DNA of 44,668 nucleotides from contig CAZUAH010000044.1 in assembly GCA_964617665.1 (NCBI GenBank), positions 1 through 44,668 on the forward strand. The letters run 5' to 3'. The DNA comes from JADHUC01 sp964617665. GTDB lineage: Bacteria; Planctomycetota; Planctomycetia; Pirellulales; Pirellulaceae. The translations under genes and the position numbers were made by a program. The notes under the pieces were generated by a model that was not told the DNA's origin, ran no database searches, and saw nothing but the letters and a program-made list of their open reading frames with translations. Of the stretch, positions 26,912 to 34,947 are shown one piece after another (the stretch's first letter is position 1; each line of letters begins with the position of its first letter).

Positions 26912-26926
26912 ATCACCTCCGGTGAT
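26912..26926 (-). terminator. Hairpin after the PQQ-like gene, weak terminator candidate
   Basis: ATCACC and GGTGAT pair around TCC, about 25 bases beyond the stop of the gene ending at 26952. There is no T-run, so termination is only possible. Confidence 0.3.
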
Positions 26927-26951
26927 GTCCATTGCCGGCACTGAGGGTACA

Positions 26952-28292
26952 TTAGCGCCCGCCTTCTTGCATAGGAACGAGCTTCGCACCGGGCTCGTGC
27001 GGCAGGGACATCTGATTGGTCTGCGGATCGCCGAATGGGCCTGGCCAGTCGAGGTTCGAGTTTTCGGCGATCTTGGTGGCCACGGTTCGGTCTTCGTGCA
27101 GGTCGCCGCTGAGGATCCAGCCGCGGGCGATGATACTAGTGGCACACGATGTGATGCGTCGACCGTACTCGAAAACCTCCTCCAGCTTGCCGTCGGTCCC
27201 GTTGATCCGGAGCACCTTGCTCGTCTCGGTGCGCTCGCCATCCTGAGTTTCGGCATAGAAGTAGCCGCCCGAGTAGGGCACGTTCAGAATGCACGTGTAG
27301 GTATACGGCGACAAGTCGCACTTCCAGACAACTTCGCCGGTTCCGATCGCGTAGGCGGCGATGTATTTCCAGTCGTTGCCCTTGTATTCCGCGTGCCACT
27401 GATTGCCTGAGCCTGATACCAGTTTGCCGTCTGCGTATGTGAGCGTGGCCTTCTTGCCGATGGGCAGGCCAGTCTTCTCCCAGACCAGATTCAAGTCCTT
27501 GTCGAACACGCGAATCGCCGAGTCCCATTCCTTGGCACCGTACCAGTACGTGGCCACGAAGTAGCCGTTGGCGTCGTTCACCAAAAGCGTATTCCACGAC
27601 ACACAGGTCGATGGCCTGCCGACGGTTGCCGACTTGAGAACTTCGCCATCGGCGGCACGCACCTTCAGCACTTGGCCGTTGCATTGGTAGAAGATGCATC
27701 CAGCATGTTGATCCACGCAGGGAGTGACGCCGCCGGTAGATCGCCGCTGGACCCACCATACGTCCTCGCCCGTTTCGCCCGACATGGCGTGCAGTCCGTT
27801 GGCGCACGCCATCAGGATCAGCTTCGAACCATCGTCGCGATCGAAATAGGAATAGCCGAAGAACAACGCCCCAGGCTGATTGGCTGCGCTCGTCCATTCC
27901 ACCTCACCGGTGTCTCGATTGAGCGCCAGGGTACGGGCCTTCTTGTGTTCGTGGGCGATCACCAGCCAGGTCCCGTCCTTCTTCTGAAACACAAGGGGCG
28001 TACTATCGTACGTCTGCGCAAACCGGTACGTCCTGATCTTCTTGAAGCTGCCCACATCAAAGGCGATCACAGCAGGAAATTCGGCAGATTTTTGCATGCC
28101 CTTCCGTCTGGAACCGTCGGTGGAGGTGAAATAGGCAACCCCGTCCACCACGACGCCCCCCTGGGCATAGAAATCCAAACCGCTGGGAGATTTCGGATCG
28201 ACTTGATTGTCGTTCTCCTGGCCGACGGCGCTTCCAAGAATCAGAACCAGAGCCACCACGGCCCCCGATCGCTCGCCTGCTGTCTTGATCAT
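26952..28292 (-). CDS. Secreted PQQ-type (quinoprotein-like) beta-propeller protein
   Basis: The start is ATG 28292, seven bases after AGGAAA; ATG 28307 upstream overlaps that site. The 446-residue product has a signal peptide (AVVALVLILGSAVGQ). It repeats the propeller unit of quinoproteins: TLALNRDTGEVEWTSAAN, GLHAMSGETGEDVWWVQRR, VLKVRAADGEVLKSATV, IRVFDKDLNLVWEKTG and AYAIGTGEVVWKCDL. The PQQ-binding Glu/Asn/Asp set of methanol dehydrogenases and a disulphide-linked adjacent Cys pair were not seen, so it is probably a structural propeller rather than a dehydrogenase. It lies 88 bases after the metallophosphoesterase gene and shares its strand, so it may end the same transcript. Confidence 0.82.
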   Translation of the reverse strand: MIKTAGERSGAVVALVLILGSAVGQENDNQVDPKSPSGLDFYAQGGVVVDGVAYFTSTDGSRRKGMQKSAEFPAVIAFDVGSFKKIRTYRFAQTYDSTPLVFQKKDGTWLVIAHEHKKARTLALNRDTGEVEWTSAANQPGALFFGYSYFDRDDGSKLILMACANGLHAMSGETGEDVWWVQRRSTGGVTPCVDQHAGCIFYQCNGQVLKVRAADGEVLKSATVGRPSTCVSWNTLLVNDANGYFVATYWYGAKEWDSAIRVFDKDLNLVWEKTGLPIGKKATLTYADGKLVSGSGNQWHAEYKGNDWKYIAAYAIGTGEVVWKCDLSPYTYTCILNVPYSGGYFYAETQDGERTETSKVLRINGTDGKLEEVFEYGRRITSCATSIIARGWILSGDLHEDRTVATKIAENSNLDWPGPFGDPQTNQMSLPHEPGAKLVPMQEGGR

Positions 28293-28380
28293 TTGGATTT
28301 CCTGCATTGGGATTGTTTGACATCATACGACACCCAACGGTCGCGCCCAGTATCGCACCTGTACATTCCCAGGACGTTTT

Positions 28381-29412
28381 TCAGCGCGATCGGGATGCCA
28401 CCTGACGCAACGGGAGTGTATAGTCTCTCTGGTTGGCGTGGCCTTGGATATGCAACTTGTCAGCGATGGTAACTTTTGCGTAGCTGCCTCCCCAGTGGGT
28501 TGCTGCCAGGGTGATGTAGTGAACGCCTCCGTGCACGGTCCGACGGTTGCGATGTTTGTGTCCGGCAAAGCACACCAGGACCGAGCCGTGGGCGGTGAAC
28601 ATCTCGCGCAATTGCCATCCGTTGTCGACGTACGAGCCCTCCTTTCCAACCGGCGGAAAGGGCACGTCGCCTCCTTCGCCTGATCCCTCCGGCGGCGTGT
28701 GATGCAGTTCCTGGTGACAGAATACAGCGGTGATTCTCCGTCGGTGGGAGGCCAGGTCTCTTTGCAGCCAAGCCATTTGTTGATCGTCGATATAGTAGCC
28801 GCCGGCGATGCCGTCGTGGCCTGATCTCACAGCCCCGCGCGCGTTATTCGCGTCTAGGGCGATGAAGTGGTAATCCTTGATGTCGAACGAGTAGTAACGA
28901 TTCGGCATCCGCGTTACGGCCAAGTGTTCGTCCTTGGTGATATCTTCGCCGCCGTGAGGGCCGGCATACAGGTCGGCCGGCTTGATCGTCTCGTTGCCGC
29001 CTCGGAGCCAGCCGACGTCATGATTGCCGATGGCGAGGTAAGCGGGACAAGGCACGCCGGACAGGACGGACCAGTGATGAGTGAGTCCCCGCAATTGGGC
29101 GTCGTGCAATTCGGCCGTTGTCTGCCCCTCGCCGGCCTGACAGGCAAAGTCGCCCAAGTCGATGACAAAGTCGGGCTTCCAGCGCGTCATTTCGTCCACA
29201 AACGCCTGCAGGTGTCTTTCATTGCCCGGTGCTCGTCGGCCCAGCAGATGGCAATCTGCAGTTACGCCAAATCGCACGGTGGTCTGTCGGCTGGCGGCAA
29301 CTTCGCCCGCGAGCACCGTGCGCTCGATCAGTAGGCCGACCTGTGGGAAGACCGCCGACAAGGACAATAGAAGGAGAATACCGGACATTCTGGTGACGCG
29401 TCGTCTCCTCAC
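28381..29412 (-). CDS. Secreted calcineurin-like metallophosphoesterase
   Basis: The GTG at 29412 is favoured over ATG 29388 because GAGAGGA stands seven bases before it. The 343-residue product has a basic N-terminus and a hydrophobic signal (MSGILLLLSLSAVFPQVGLL). The metallophosphoesterase blocks run in order: TADCHLLG, VIDLGDFA, AIGNHDVG, VFCHQELHH and CFAGHKHRN. All metal ligands expected for a dinuclear site are present. It differs in export route from the Tat enzyme at 2577 and shows no close sequence match to it by eye. It starts 25 bases after the frameshifted PQQ-like gene, so both probably belong to one operon with the propeller gene at 26952. The substrate is unknown. Confidence 0.88.
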   Translation of the reverse strand: MRRRRVTRMSGILLLLSLSAVFPQVGLLIERTVLAGEVAASRQTTVRFGVTADCHLLGRRAPGNERHLQAFVDEMTRWKPDFVIDLGDFACQAGEGQTTAELHDAQLRGLTHHWSVLSGVPCPAYLAIGNHDVGWLRGGNETIKPADLYAGPHGGEDITKDEHLAVTRMPNRYYSFDIKDYHFIALDANNARGAVRSGHDGIAGGYYIDDQQMAWLQRDLASHRRRITAVFCHQELHHTPPEGSGEGGDVPFPPVGKEGSYVDNGWQLREMFTAHGSVLVCFAGHKHRNRRTVHGGVHYITLAATHWGGSYAKVTIADKLHIQGHANQRDYTLPLRQVASRSR

Positions 29413-29437
29413 GAAGTCATCCTCTCAGTTCCAATTC

Positions 29438-30920
29438 CTACTTTCCCACGCAGTATAGGAATTTGTCCGACCGCAACAGGATACGGTTGCCGTCCACGGC
29501 GGGACTGCCGTTGAATAGGCTGCGGTCGTTGAGATCGTTGGTGGCGAGCAACTCGAACTGTGGTTTGGCGGACACCACGAATGCCCTGCCGCTGCGGTTC
29601 AGGTAGTAGATCCGTCCCTCGGCAAGCAGCGGTGAAGCGTAGATCTGTCCTGCTCGGTCGATTCGCTCTTCGTAAACCAAATCGCCGGTATCAGGTTTCG
29701 CGCAGTAAGCGATACCCGTTCCGTGGTTCATCCAATACAGATGGCCGTCGTGGTAGATGGGAGACGGAACATTCGAGCCGTTCTTGCTGGTCCATAAACG
29801 ATGCGTCGCTGTCACATCGCCCCGACCACCGGCTCGGACGGCCAAAGCCGTGACGCCCGAGCGACCTCCAAGATAGTAGACGATTCCGTCTGCGGCCACG
29901 GCGCTAGGGACTATATACCAGGTGATGTCTGTGTCGCATGACCACAACGATTCGCCCGAATCCGGATCAAAGCCCAATACCTTGCCATGCGTGGCGACAA
30001 CCAGTTCCTGTTTGCCTGCGTTGGTAGTGACGACTAGCGGTGTGTTCCACGCCTCGTTGATTCCTCCAGCACGCCATTTCTCTTCGCCAGTCCGCCGGTC
30101 GAGCGCCACAAGCGACTGGCTTTCCACGCTGGCGTTGACGAACACGAGTTCCTTGTAGAGCACCGGCGACGCGCCGGTTCCCCAGCCGTGCGTTTTTGAG
30201 CCGACATCGGCCTGCCAGACCTGATTGCCATCATGATCATACGCGAAACACGCCGGTCTTCCCGTGGAACACATACACACGTTCCGCGTCGGCGGCGGGC
30301 GTGTTTGCGGCATAACCGTGGTCGCGGATCTTTGCTTCTTCGGGCAGTTTCGCGGGAACGACCTTGTCCCAGATGATTTCGCCATTGTCTTTGCGCAGCG
30401 CGATCAAGTGACGTTCGAGATCATCCAGGCTGCCTCCCGATTGGCCGGGCGGAACGAAGTACCCTGTGTAGCACGTAACGTAAATGCGGTCGCCGAACAC
30501 AATGGGACTGGACGCTCCGGGACCTGGTAAGGCCGTTTTCCAAACCACGTTCTCGTTTTCACTCCACGTCACGGGCAGCCCGGTCGCGCCGCTCGTCCCC
30601 ATACCGTTGGGACCTCTGAATCGCGCCCAATCGTCGCTCGACGCGCTCGGTTTCGGCCCGCTCGCCAACCCCCGAATATGATCCCGATCGGCCTGTGAGA
30701 AGATCGACACGGGCACCGTGAATTCTCTTCCGCCCTTTCGTTCGATAGTCACTTGGTCGCCGTCTACGCTCACGACACGAGCCTGGATCGCGCGGCCTCG
30801 CTGGTCCTTGAACTCGCGGAATCCACTCTCTGCACCACTCGTTTCACGCGGCAACGAAACGCAGGCAGAAACGCTGAGACACATAGCAACCACAACACAT
30901 CGTCGAATCCTCCGAACCAT
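29438..30920 (-). pseudogene. PQQ-type beta-propeller protein with SHD1-like N-terminal domain, broken by a one-base frameshift
   Basis: Two overlapping frames make one protein. From ATG 30920 (after GGGAGAGG) come a signal peptide with a possible lipobox (LSVSACV), a 50-residue SLA1-homology/SHD1-like domain (FREFKDQRGRAIQARVVSV), and the propeller start WARFRGPNGMGTS. The first frame ends at 30237 just after VYVFHGKTGVF. The second frame continues with AYDHDGNQVWQADVGSKTHGWGTGASPV and runs to 29438. At about 30243-30245 the minus strand reads GTGTTTCGCGTATGA; removing one base gives GTG TTT GCG TAT GAT, restoring VFAYDHDGN exactly. Both sides are well conserved in character, so this is either a recent mutation or a sequencing error. 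The intact protein would be about 490 residues. It heads the group with the genes at 28381 and 26952. Confidence 0.85.
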
Positions 30921-31120
30921 GTTAGACCTCTCCCTGCTGGTTAACCTCGACACCTTACCCAACGGCATCTGCACATCCTACCGCAACTGTTCGCACCGGG
31001 CCAGCAATCGGACGACCAAACGTTTGGGAGATGAAGGAAACTCTACAGCCAGATTTGAGGAACTCGCCGGAAGCACGGCGATGAATCGTCTTAGCGTGGG
31101 CTGCTGCTACGCGTTTATGT

Positions 31121-31930
31121 CTATCCAATGGTCTCGGGATAGGTAAACGCCTTGCCGTGTTCAAGCTCACGGTATCTTTCGGCGATACCTTCCACGAACA
31201 GATTGGTGCGGAACAGTCGCGGCGGGAGGCTGTTGTCCGGAAACATGTCATAGTGGCAAGGAATGGCCAGTTCGACATCCAGTTCTCTGGCCAACCGTGC
31301 CGCTTCCACCGGCCCCATGTTCCGGAATCCTGGATTGATGACAGAGACCAGAACATTCGGTTTGTGCGGACGGACAGCAATCGCCAGCAGTTCGTGATAC
31401 GCCGTGTCCCCTGTGAAATAGATGGTTGGTCCGCCGTCGACACTGACGAGGTAGCCGACGTGCGTCAAATCGTCGCCGCCGTACGGAATGGCAAACGTAG
31501 ATCGAATCCGCAGATCGCCGAAGGCGTGTGTCTTGTTGGGCCAAGTCATGATGATCTGGTCCGTCGGTACGCCGAACTCTTCGAGTTTCTCCGCCGTCTC
31601 CGCCGGCGCCAGGTAGGGGCCGTTGCCGCCAGCGGCGCGGTGTCCTGCTAGCGTCTCGGGATCTAGATGATCACCGTGGCTGTGCGTCATCGCATACACA
31701 TCGACCACCACCATCTGGTCAGGCGTTAGAGGCGGCGGGACGAGCCGATCCAGGTTCAGCCCCATCTGCTCGCCGGTCGCTTTGCCGGAGTTGGATAGAT
31801 AGGGATCGATCACAAGCGTCGTGCCGGCCGGACTCTTAATCACAAAACCGTTTTGTCCCAACCACCATAGCGTCAGAGAGCCTACCGGTACGTCGTAACT
31901 TCGGAGTTCTTCAGCGGTGATCGTTTCCAT
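31121..31930 (-). CDS. Metallo-beta-lactamase-fold hydrolase, UlaG-like (UPF0173 type)
   Basis: The start is ATG 31930: TGAGGA, which contains the stop codon of the sulfatase gene, stands five bases before it. An ATG at 31942 overlapping that stop is possible, and a longer reading only runs back into the sulfatase gene. The 269-residue cytoplasmic product shows LTLWWLGQNGFVIKSPAGTTLVIDPYLS, the metal motif THSHGDHLDPE (HxHxDH) and IYFTGDTAYHE. The C-terminal IPCHYDMF gives a further His. This is the pattern of L-ascorbate-6-phosphate lactonase (UlaG) and related hydrolases that open lactones or cyclic esters. Tight coupling to the sulfatase suggests it processes a sugar product released by desulfation; that is inference. 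Confidence 0.88.
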   Translation of the reverse strand: METITAEELRSYDVPVGSLTLWWLGQNGFVIKSPAGTTLVIDPYLSNSGKATGEQMGLNLDRLVPPPLTPDQMVVVDVYAMTHSHGDHLDPETLAGHRAAGGNGPYLAPAETAEKLEEFGVPTDQIIMTWPNKTHAFGDLRIRSTFAIPYGGDDLTHVGYLVSVDGGPTIYFTGDTAYHELLAIAVRPHKPNVLVSVINPGFRNMGPVEAARLARELDVELAIPCHYDMFPDNSLPPRLFRTNLFVEGIAERYRELEHGKAFTYPETIG

Positions 31931-31938
31931 TTCAGTCC

Positions 31939-33369
31939 TCATGGATTGAGTGGGCCGTACAGGTGCTTGCCTTGACGTGCCGCCTGAATCGCCTCTTGCG
32001 TATCCTGCGCGGCTCCGGGATCGCCTTGGGCGGCGAGCCAGCGATCCAGTTCGGCGCTCAATCGGGCCTTTATCTCGGCATGCGAAGAATCGTCTGCCAG
32101 ATTGGTCAGTTCGTAAGCATCCTGGGCCGAGTGGTAGAGCTGCTCGGGCGGCCGGTGTACGTATCGCTTCACCAGCTTGTACGTGTGAGGATTGGCCCAC
32201 GCTTCACGCACCCACGTTGCCCAGTAGGGATTGTTCAAGCTGCCGTCGCCCGACATGCCCATTAGATGTTTTTCGATGTAGATTTCGTCCGGGGTGAGAT
32301 TGCGAATGTAACGGTATGTGCCGTTGGTGATCGTGCGGATCGGATACGCGGGGCCTTCCGGAATGTTGTTGTGGACTCCGTAAGCGTACTTGCGATGTTC
32401 CGTCTTCTCGCCCAGCAGCACGGGCAGAAAGCTGGTCCCGTCGCAGACTGCTCTGGTCGCATCGCCGTCCGCCGCGTCGATCAACGTTGGCACGACGTCT
32501 GCATATTGCACCATTGCGTCGGTGCGCCGGCCGTCGGCGATCTGGCCCGGCCAACGGGCGATCAGTGCCGTGTGCACGCCCGTGTCCCAGTTGGTCCACT
32601 TGCAGCCGGGAAACTGGGAACCCTGCTCGGACGTTAAGAGCACCAGCGTATCGTCGGCCTGACCGGTTTCGTCGAGTGTCCTGAGAATATCACCCACTTG
32701 GCCATCCATGTATGTGATCTCGGCCAGGTAGCGAGCGAAGTCTTCGCGCGTGCGAGGCGTGTCGGCGATGTTGGGCGGTAGCTCTATGTCCTTGGGCCGG
32801 TACTGCGTTGGATCGCCCATCACCCACGGCACGTGCGGCTCGACAAGTGCCACAACCAAGCAAAACGGTTGACTCTCGTCGCGATTCATGAATTGACGGA
32901 TCGGCTGGAGGTCGTGTTCTCGCGTTGGATTGCGGACACAGTTCGGATCGAACCCACCAACCTTCTGGAACGGAAACGCCTTGGCCGGGCTGACGTGTAC
33001 TTTACCCGCCAAGCCGACGCGATAGCCGAGTGCCCCTAGGCAATGCGGCATACTCCGCGTGGTCGGCCGACTGGCCGAGTGGTTCCACGCGCAGCCGTTG
33101 CGCATCGGATACTGACCACTGTACAACTCTGCGCGGCAAGGCTGGCACATGGCCTCGCTCAGATACGCCCGGTTGAACGTTAGACCCTGCGTCGCCAACT
33201 GATCGATATTCGGTGTCCGAGCGTTCCGGCCGCCGTAGACCGGCAAGTCGTTGTAAGTGCAGTCATCGGCCATGATGATCAGAAAGTTCGGCTGATCAGT
33301 ACCGCGGGTCGTCTGCGCGTTCGTGACGATCAGCAGTGCGACCGACGTAAGGTAAAAAAATCTGTTCAC
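31939..33369 (-). CDS. Secreted formylglycine-dependent sulfatase
   Basis: The 476-residue product starts with GTG after GGAG and carries a signal peptide (FFYLTSVALLIVTNAQT). NFLIIMADDCTYND gives the paired Asp metal ligands (35, 36). MCQPCRAELYSGQYP is the sulfatase signature C-x-P-x-R with Cys75 to be oxidised to formylglycine, and GLAGKVHVSPAKAF is the second conserved block. LVALVEPHVPWVMGD and LLTSEQGSQFPGCKWTNWD hold the late ligands. It should remove sulfate from a polysaccharide or glycan outside the cytoplasm, which fits the many sulfatases of marine planctomycetes. Maturation needs an enzyme like that at 1-392. The UlaG-like gene follows eight bases after its stop. Confidence 0.95.
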   Translation of the reverse strand: MNRFFYLTSVALLIVTNAQTTRGTDQPNFLIIMADDCTYNDLPVYGGRNARTPNIDQLATQGLTFNRAYLSEAMCQPCRAELYSGQYPMRNGCAWNHSASRPTTRSMPHCLGALGYRVGLAGKVHVSPAKAFPFQKVGGFDPNCVRNPTREHDLQPIRQFMNRDESQPFCLVVALVEPHVPWVMGDPTQYRPKDIELPPNIADTPRTREDFARYLAEITYMDGQVGDILRTLDETGQADDTLVLLTSEQGSQFPGCKWTNWDTGVHTALIARWPGQIADGRRTDAMVQYADVVPTLIDAADGDATRAVCDGTSFLPVLLGEKTEHRKYAYGVHNNIPEGPAYPIRTITNGTYRYIRNLTPDEIYIEKHLMGMSGDGSLNNPYWATWVREAWANPHTYKLVKRYVHRPPEQLYHSAQDAYELTNLADDSSHAEIKARLSAELDRWLAAQGDPGAAQDTQEAIQAARQGKHLYGPLNP

Positions 33370-33723
33370 GATTGATCTCCGTTGGTGTTCTGAGAGCGTA
33401 TTCTATCTTGACTCCAGCCAAAATGGGACTGCCCTCTTCACTCGCATCGATGCGAGACTCTGCGCCGAGCAACGCAACTTCCGCCCGATGTGGCCCCCTC
33501 ACACATGAGTATTTCGCAATGCTGCGAGACCCTCCTTCAACGGAGGACTGTCGAAGGCTTCACCCATCAACCCATGAGCACAGAGAAGCGGAAAGGGCGA
33601 AAGAATGTGACCACTCAGGTTGTGAATCGCGTCGAAAGACAGTACGCTAGTCAATCGAATGCCTTGGGATTCCGGTTCTTCTCTTCCAGTATGTTCGGAC
33701 CGCCATGATCAGGAGATCGTCCA
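33370..33723. other. Divergent intergenic region, 354 bases, between sulfatase and kinase island
   Basis: This gap must hold the promoters of the leftward sulfatase gene and the rightward kinase genes. The only clear structure is the 16-base palindrome at 33441-33456. The region near 33580-33660 is purine-rich. Small ORFs here have poor composition and no ribosome sites, so I call no gene. Confidence 0.5.
33441..33456. promoter_or_regulatory. Perfect 16-bp palindrome, candidate operator
   Basis: CTCGCATC followed by GATGCGAG is fully self-complementary with no spacer. It lies about 70 bases upstream of the sulfatase start and 268 bases upstream of the first kinase, in the right place for a dimeric repressor or activator site. 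No candidate regulator gene is next to it. Confidence 0.35.
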
Positions 33724-34905
33724 ATGGCGGACGCACTGCCGCCAGAACATCCCTCACGGAAGGCCGTTGGGCAACTGGCTTCCCGTGTTGGCCACGAGTT
33801 CAACAACCTGCTGTTCGGAATCCTCGGTAGCGCCGAGCTGATGCTCACAGCGCCGGAAGGCGAGCTTCCGGAACACTTCAAGCGTTCCTTGCAGGAGATA
33901 ATCAACTGCGCCCACTGCGGTGCTGCTTTGACACGGCAGTTGCGTGACTTTGCCGGAACGAGCAATCCGAAGATGACGCTGTTGGATGTCAACGAAACAG
34001 TCACCGGCATCGAGAGCGAGCTAAAAGGAGTGGCCGGCGGACGGATCACGCTGGAAACGGACCTTGCCGCGGATCTTTCGCCAACCTATGCGGACCGGAC
34101 CGAGATCGAGCGAACGATCATGAATCTGGCCAGAAACGCTTGCGACGCGATGCCAGACGGAGGCACACTGACGATTCGGACTGCAACGGGGGAATTGGAC
34201 GAATCCGGAGTCTCTGGCAATGCAAACGCTCGACCCGGTCGCTATGTTCAGGTGTCGGTCGCCGATACGGGCTGCGGGATGGCGCCGGAAACGGTCCAAC
34301 GGGTTTTCGAACCATTCTTCACGACCAAACCTGTAGGCAAAGGGATCGGCTTGGGCTTATCGACCGTATTCGCCGACGTAACGCGAAGTGGCGGGCTCAT
34401 GGAGGTCGACAGCCGCCTGGGCGAGGGTACGGTTTTTCGTGTTTGGCTGCCCGTCGCCGCAGAGAAAAGCGCGGCAACGAACGATGGCGTGGCGCGTTCG
34501 GAAGATCAGTGTCCCGCTGGCGGCGAGACGATCTTGGTATGCGACGACGATGAAGTCGTGCTCGACTCCACGGCTTTCCTACTTGAGACCCAAGGATACT
34601 CCGTCATCCGCGCGGCTGGGGGGCGCATGGCGCTGGAGGCCGCCGCATCCCATACTGGAACGATCGACCTGCTATTGGCCGATGTTACCATGCCCGAGAT
34701 GAACGGCTGGGAACTGGCGAAGAAGCTCACCGCGGAGCGATCCGATGTGAAGGTCATTTTCATGTCAGGTTACGCCGAAGATGTTCTCCGCGCGGGCGGG
34801 GCCGAAGGCGAACATCTCGAATTCCTGCAGAAGCCATCAGAGAGCGACACGTTGTTTCGGCGTATCCGAGAGGTACTAGACGCATCCCGGAGGACCATGC
34901 CATGA
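33724..34905 (+). CDS. Soluble hybrid histidine kinase lacking a sensor domain (HisKA-ATPase-receiver)
   Basis: The 393-residue product starts at ATG 33724 after AGGAGATCG. The kinase begins at once: SRVGHEFNNLLFGILG puts the phospho-His at 24. NLARNACDAMPDGG is the N box, ADTGCGM and GIGLGLSTV the rest of the ATPase site. A receiver runs from about 272 (ILVCDDDEVVLDST) with phospho-acceptor Asp320 (LLLADVTMPEMNG), MSGYAED and QKPSES for the Thr/Ser and Lys positions. No sensor, PAS or membrane part precedes the His, so it must be controlled by a partner or be an accessory kinase. The ATG of a short downstream frame overlaps its stop at 34902, and the c-heme kinase follows 42 bases on; the three kinases are probably cotranscribed. 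Confidence 0.92.
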   Translation: MADALPPEHPSRKAVGQLASRVGHEFNNLLFGILGSAELMLTAPEGELPEHFKRSLQEIINCAHCGAALTRQLRDFAGTSNPKMTLLDVNETVTGIESELKGVAGGRITLETDLAADLSPTYADRTEIERTIMNLARNACDAMPDGGTLTIRTATGELDESGVSGNANARPGRYVQVSVADTGCGMAPETVQRVFEPFFTTKPVGKGIGLGLSTVFADVTRSGGLMEVDSRLGEGTVFRVWLPVAAEKSAATNDGVARSEDQCPAGGETILVCDDDEVVLDSTAFLLETQGYSVIRAAGGRMALEAAASHTGTIDLLLADVTMPEMNGWELAKKLTAERSDVKVIFMSGYAEDVLRAGGAEGEHLEFLQKPSESDTLFRRIREVLDASRRTMP

Positions 34906-34947
34906 ATGGCAGAGTTCCTGTCATTGACGACGTAGAAAGAGGTCCAC

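Noticed and set aside
27672..28472. 266-residue plus-strand frame across the PQQ-like gene
   Set aside because: Its composition is poor and it crosses a gene boundary on the opposite strand.
30240..30252. Programmed frameshift in the PQQ-like gene
   Set aside because: TTTCGCGT is not a known slippery site, and no stimulatory structure was evident; an ordinary mutation or error is simpler.
29438..30974. Two separate PQQ-like genes instead of one broken gene
   Set aside because: The overlap is explained by one extra base, and the second frame has no ribosome site or signal peptide; its first 46 residues are out-of-frame noise.
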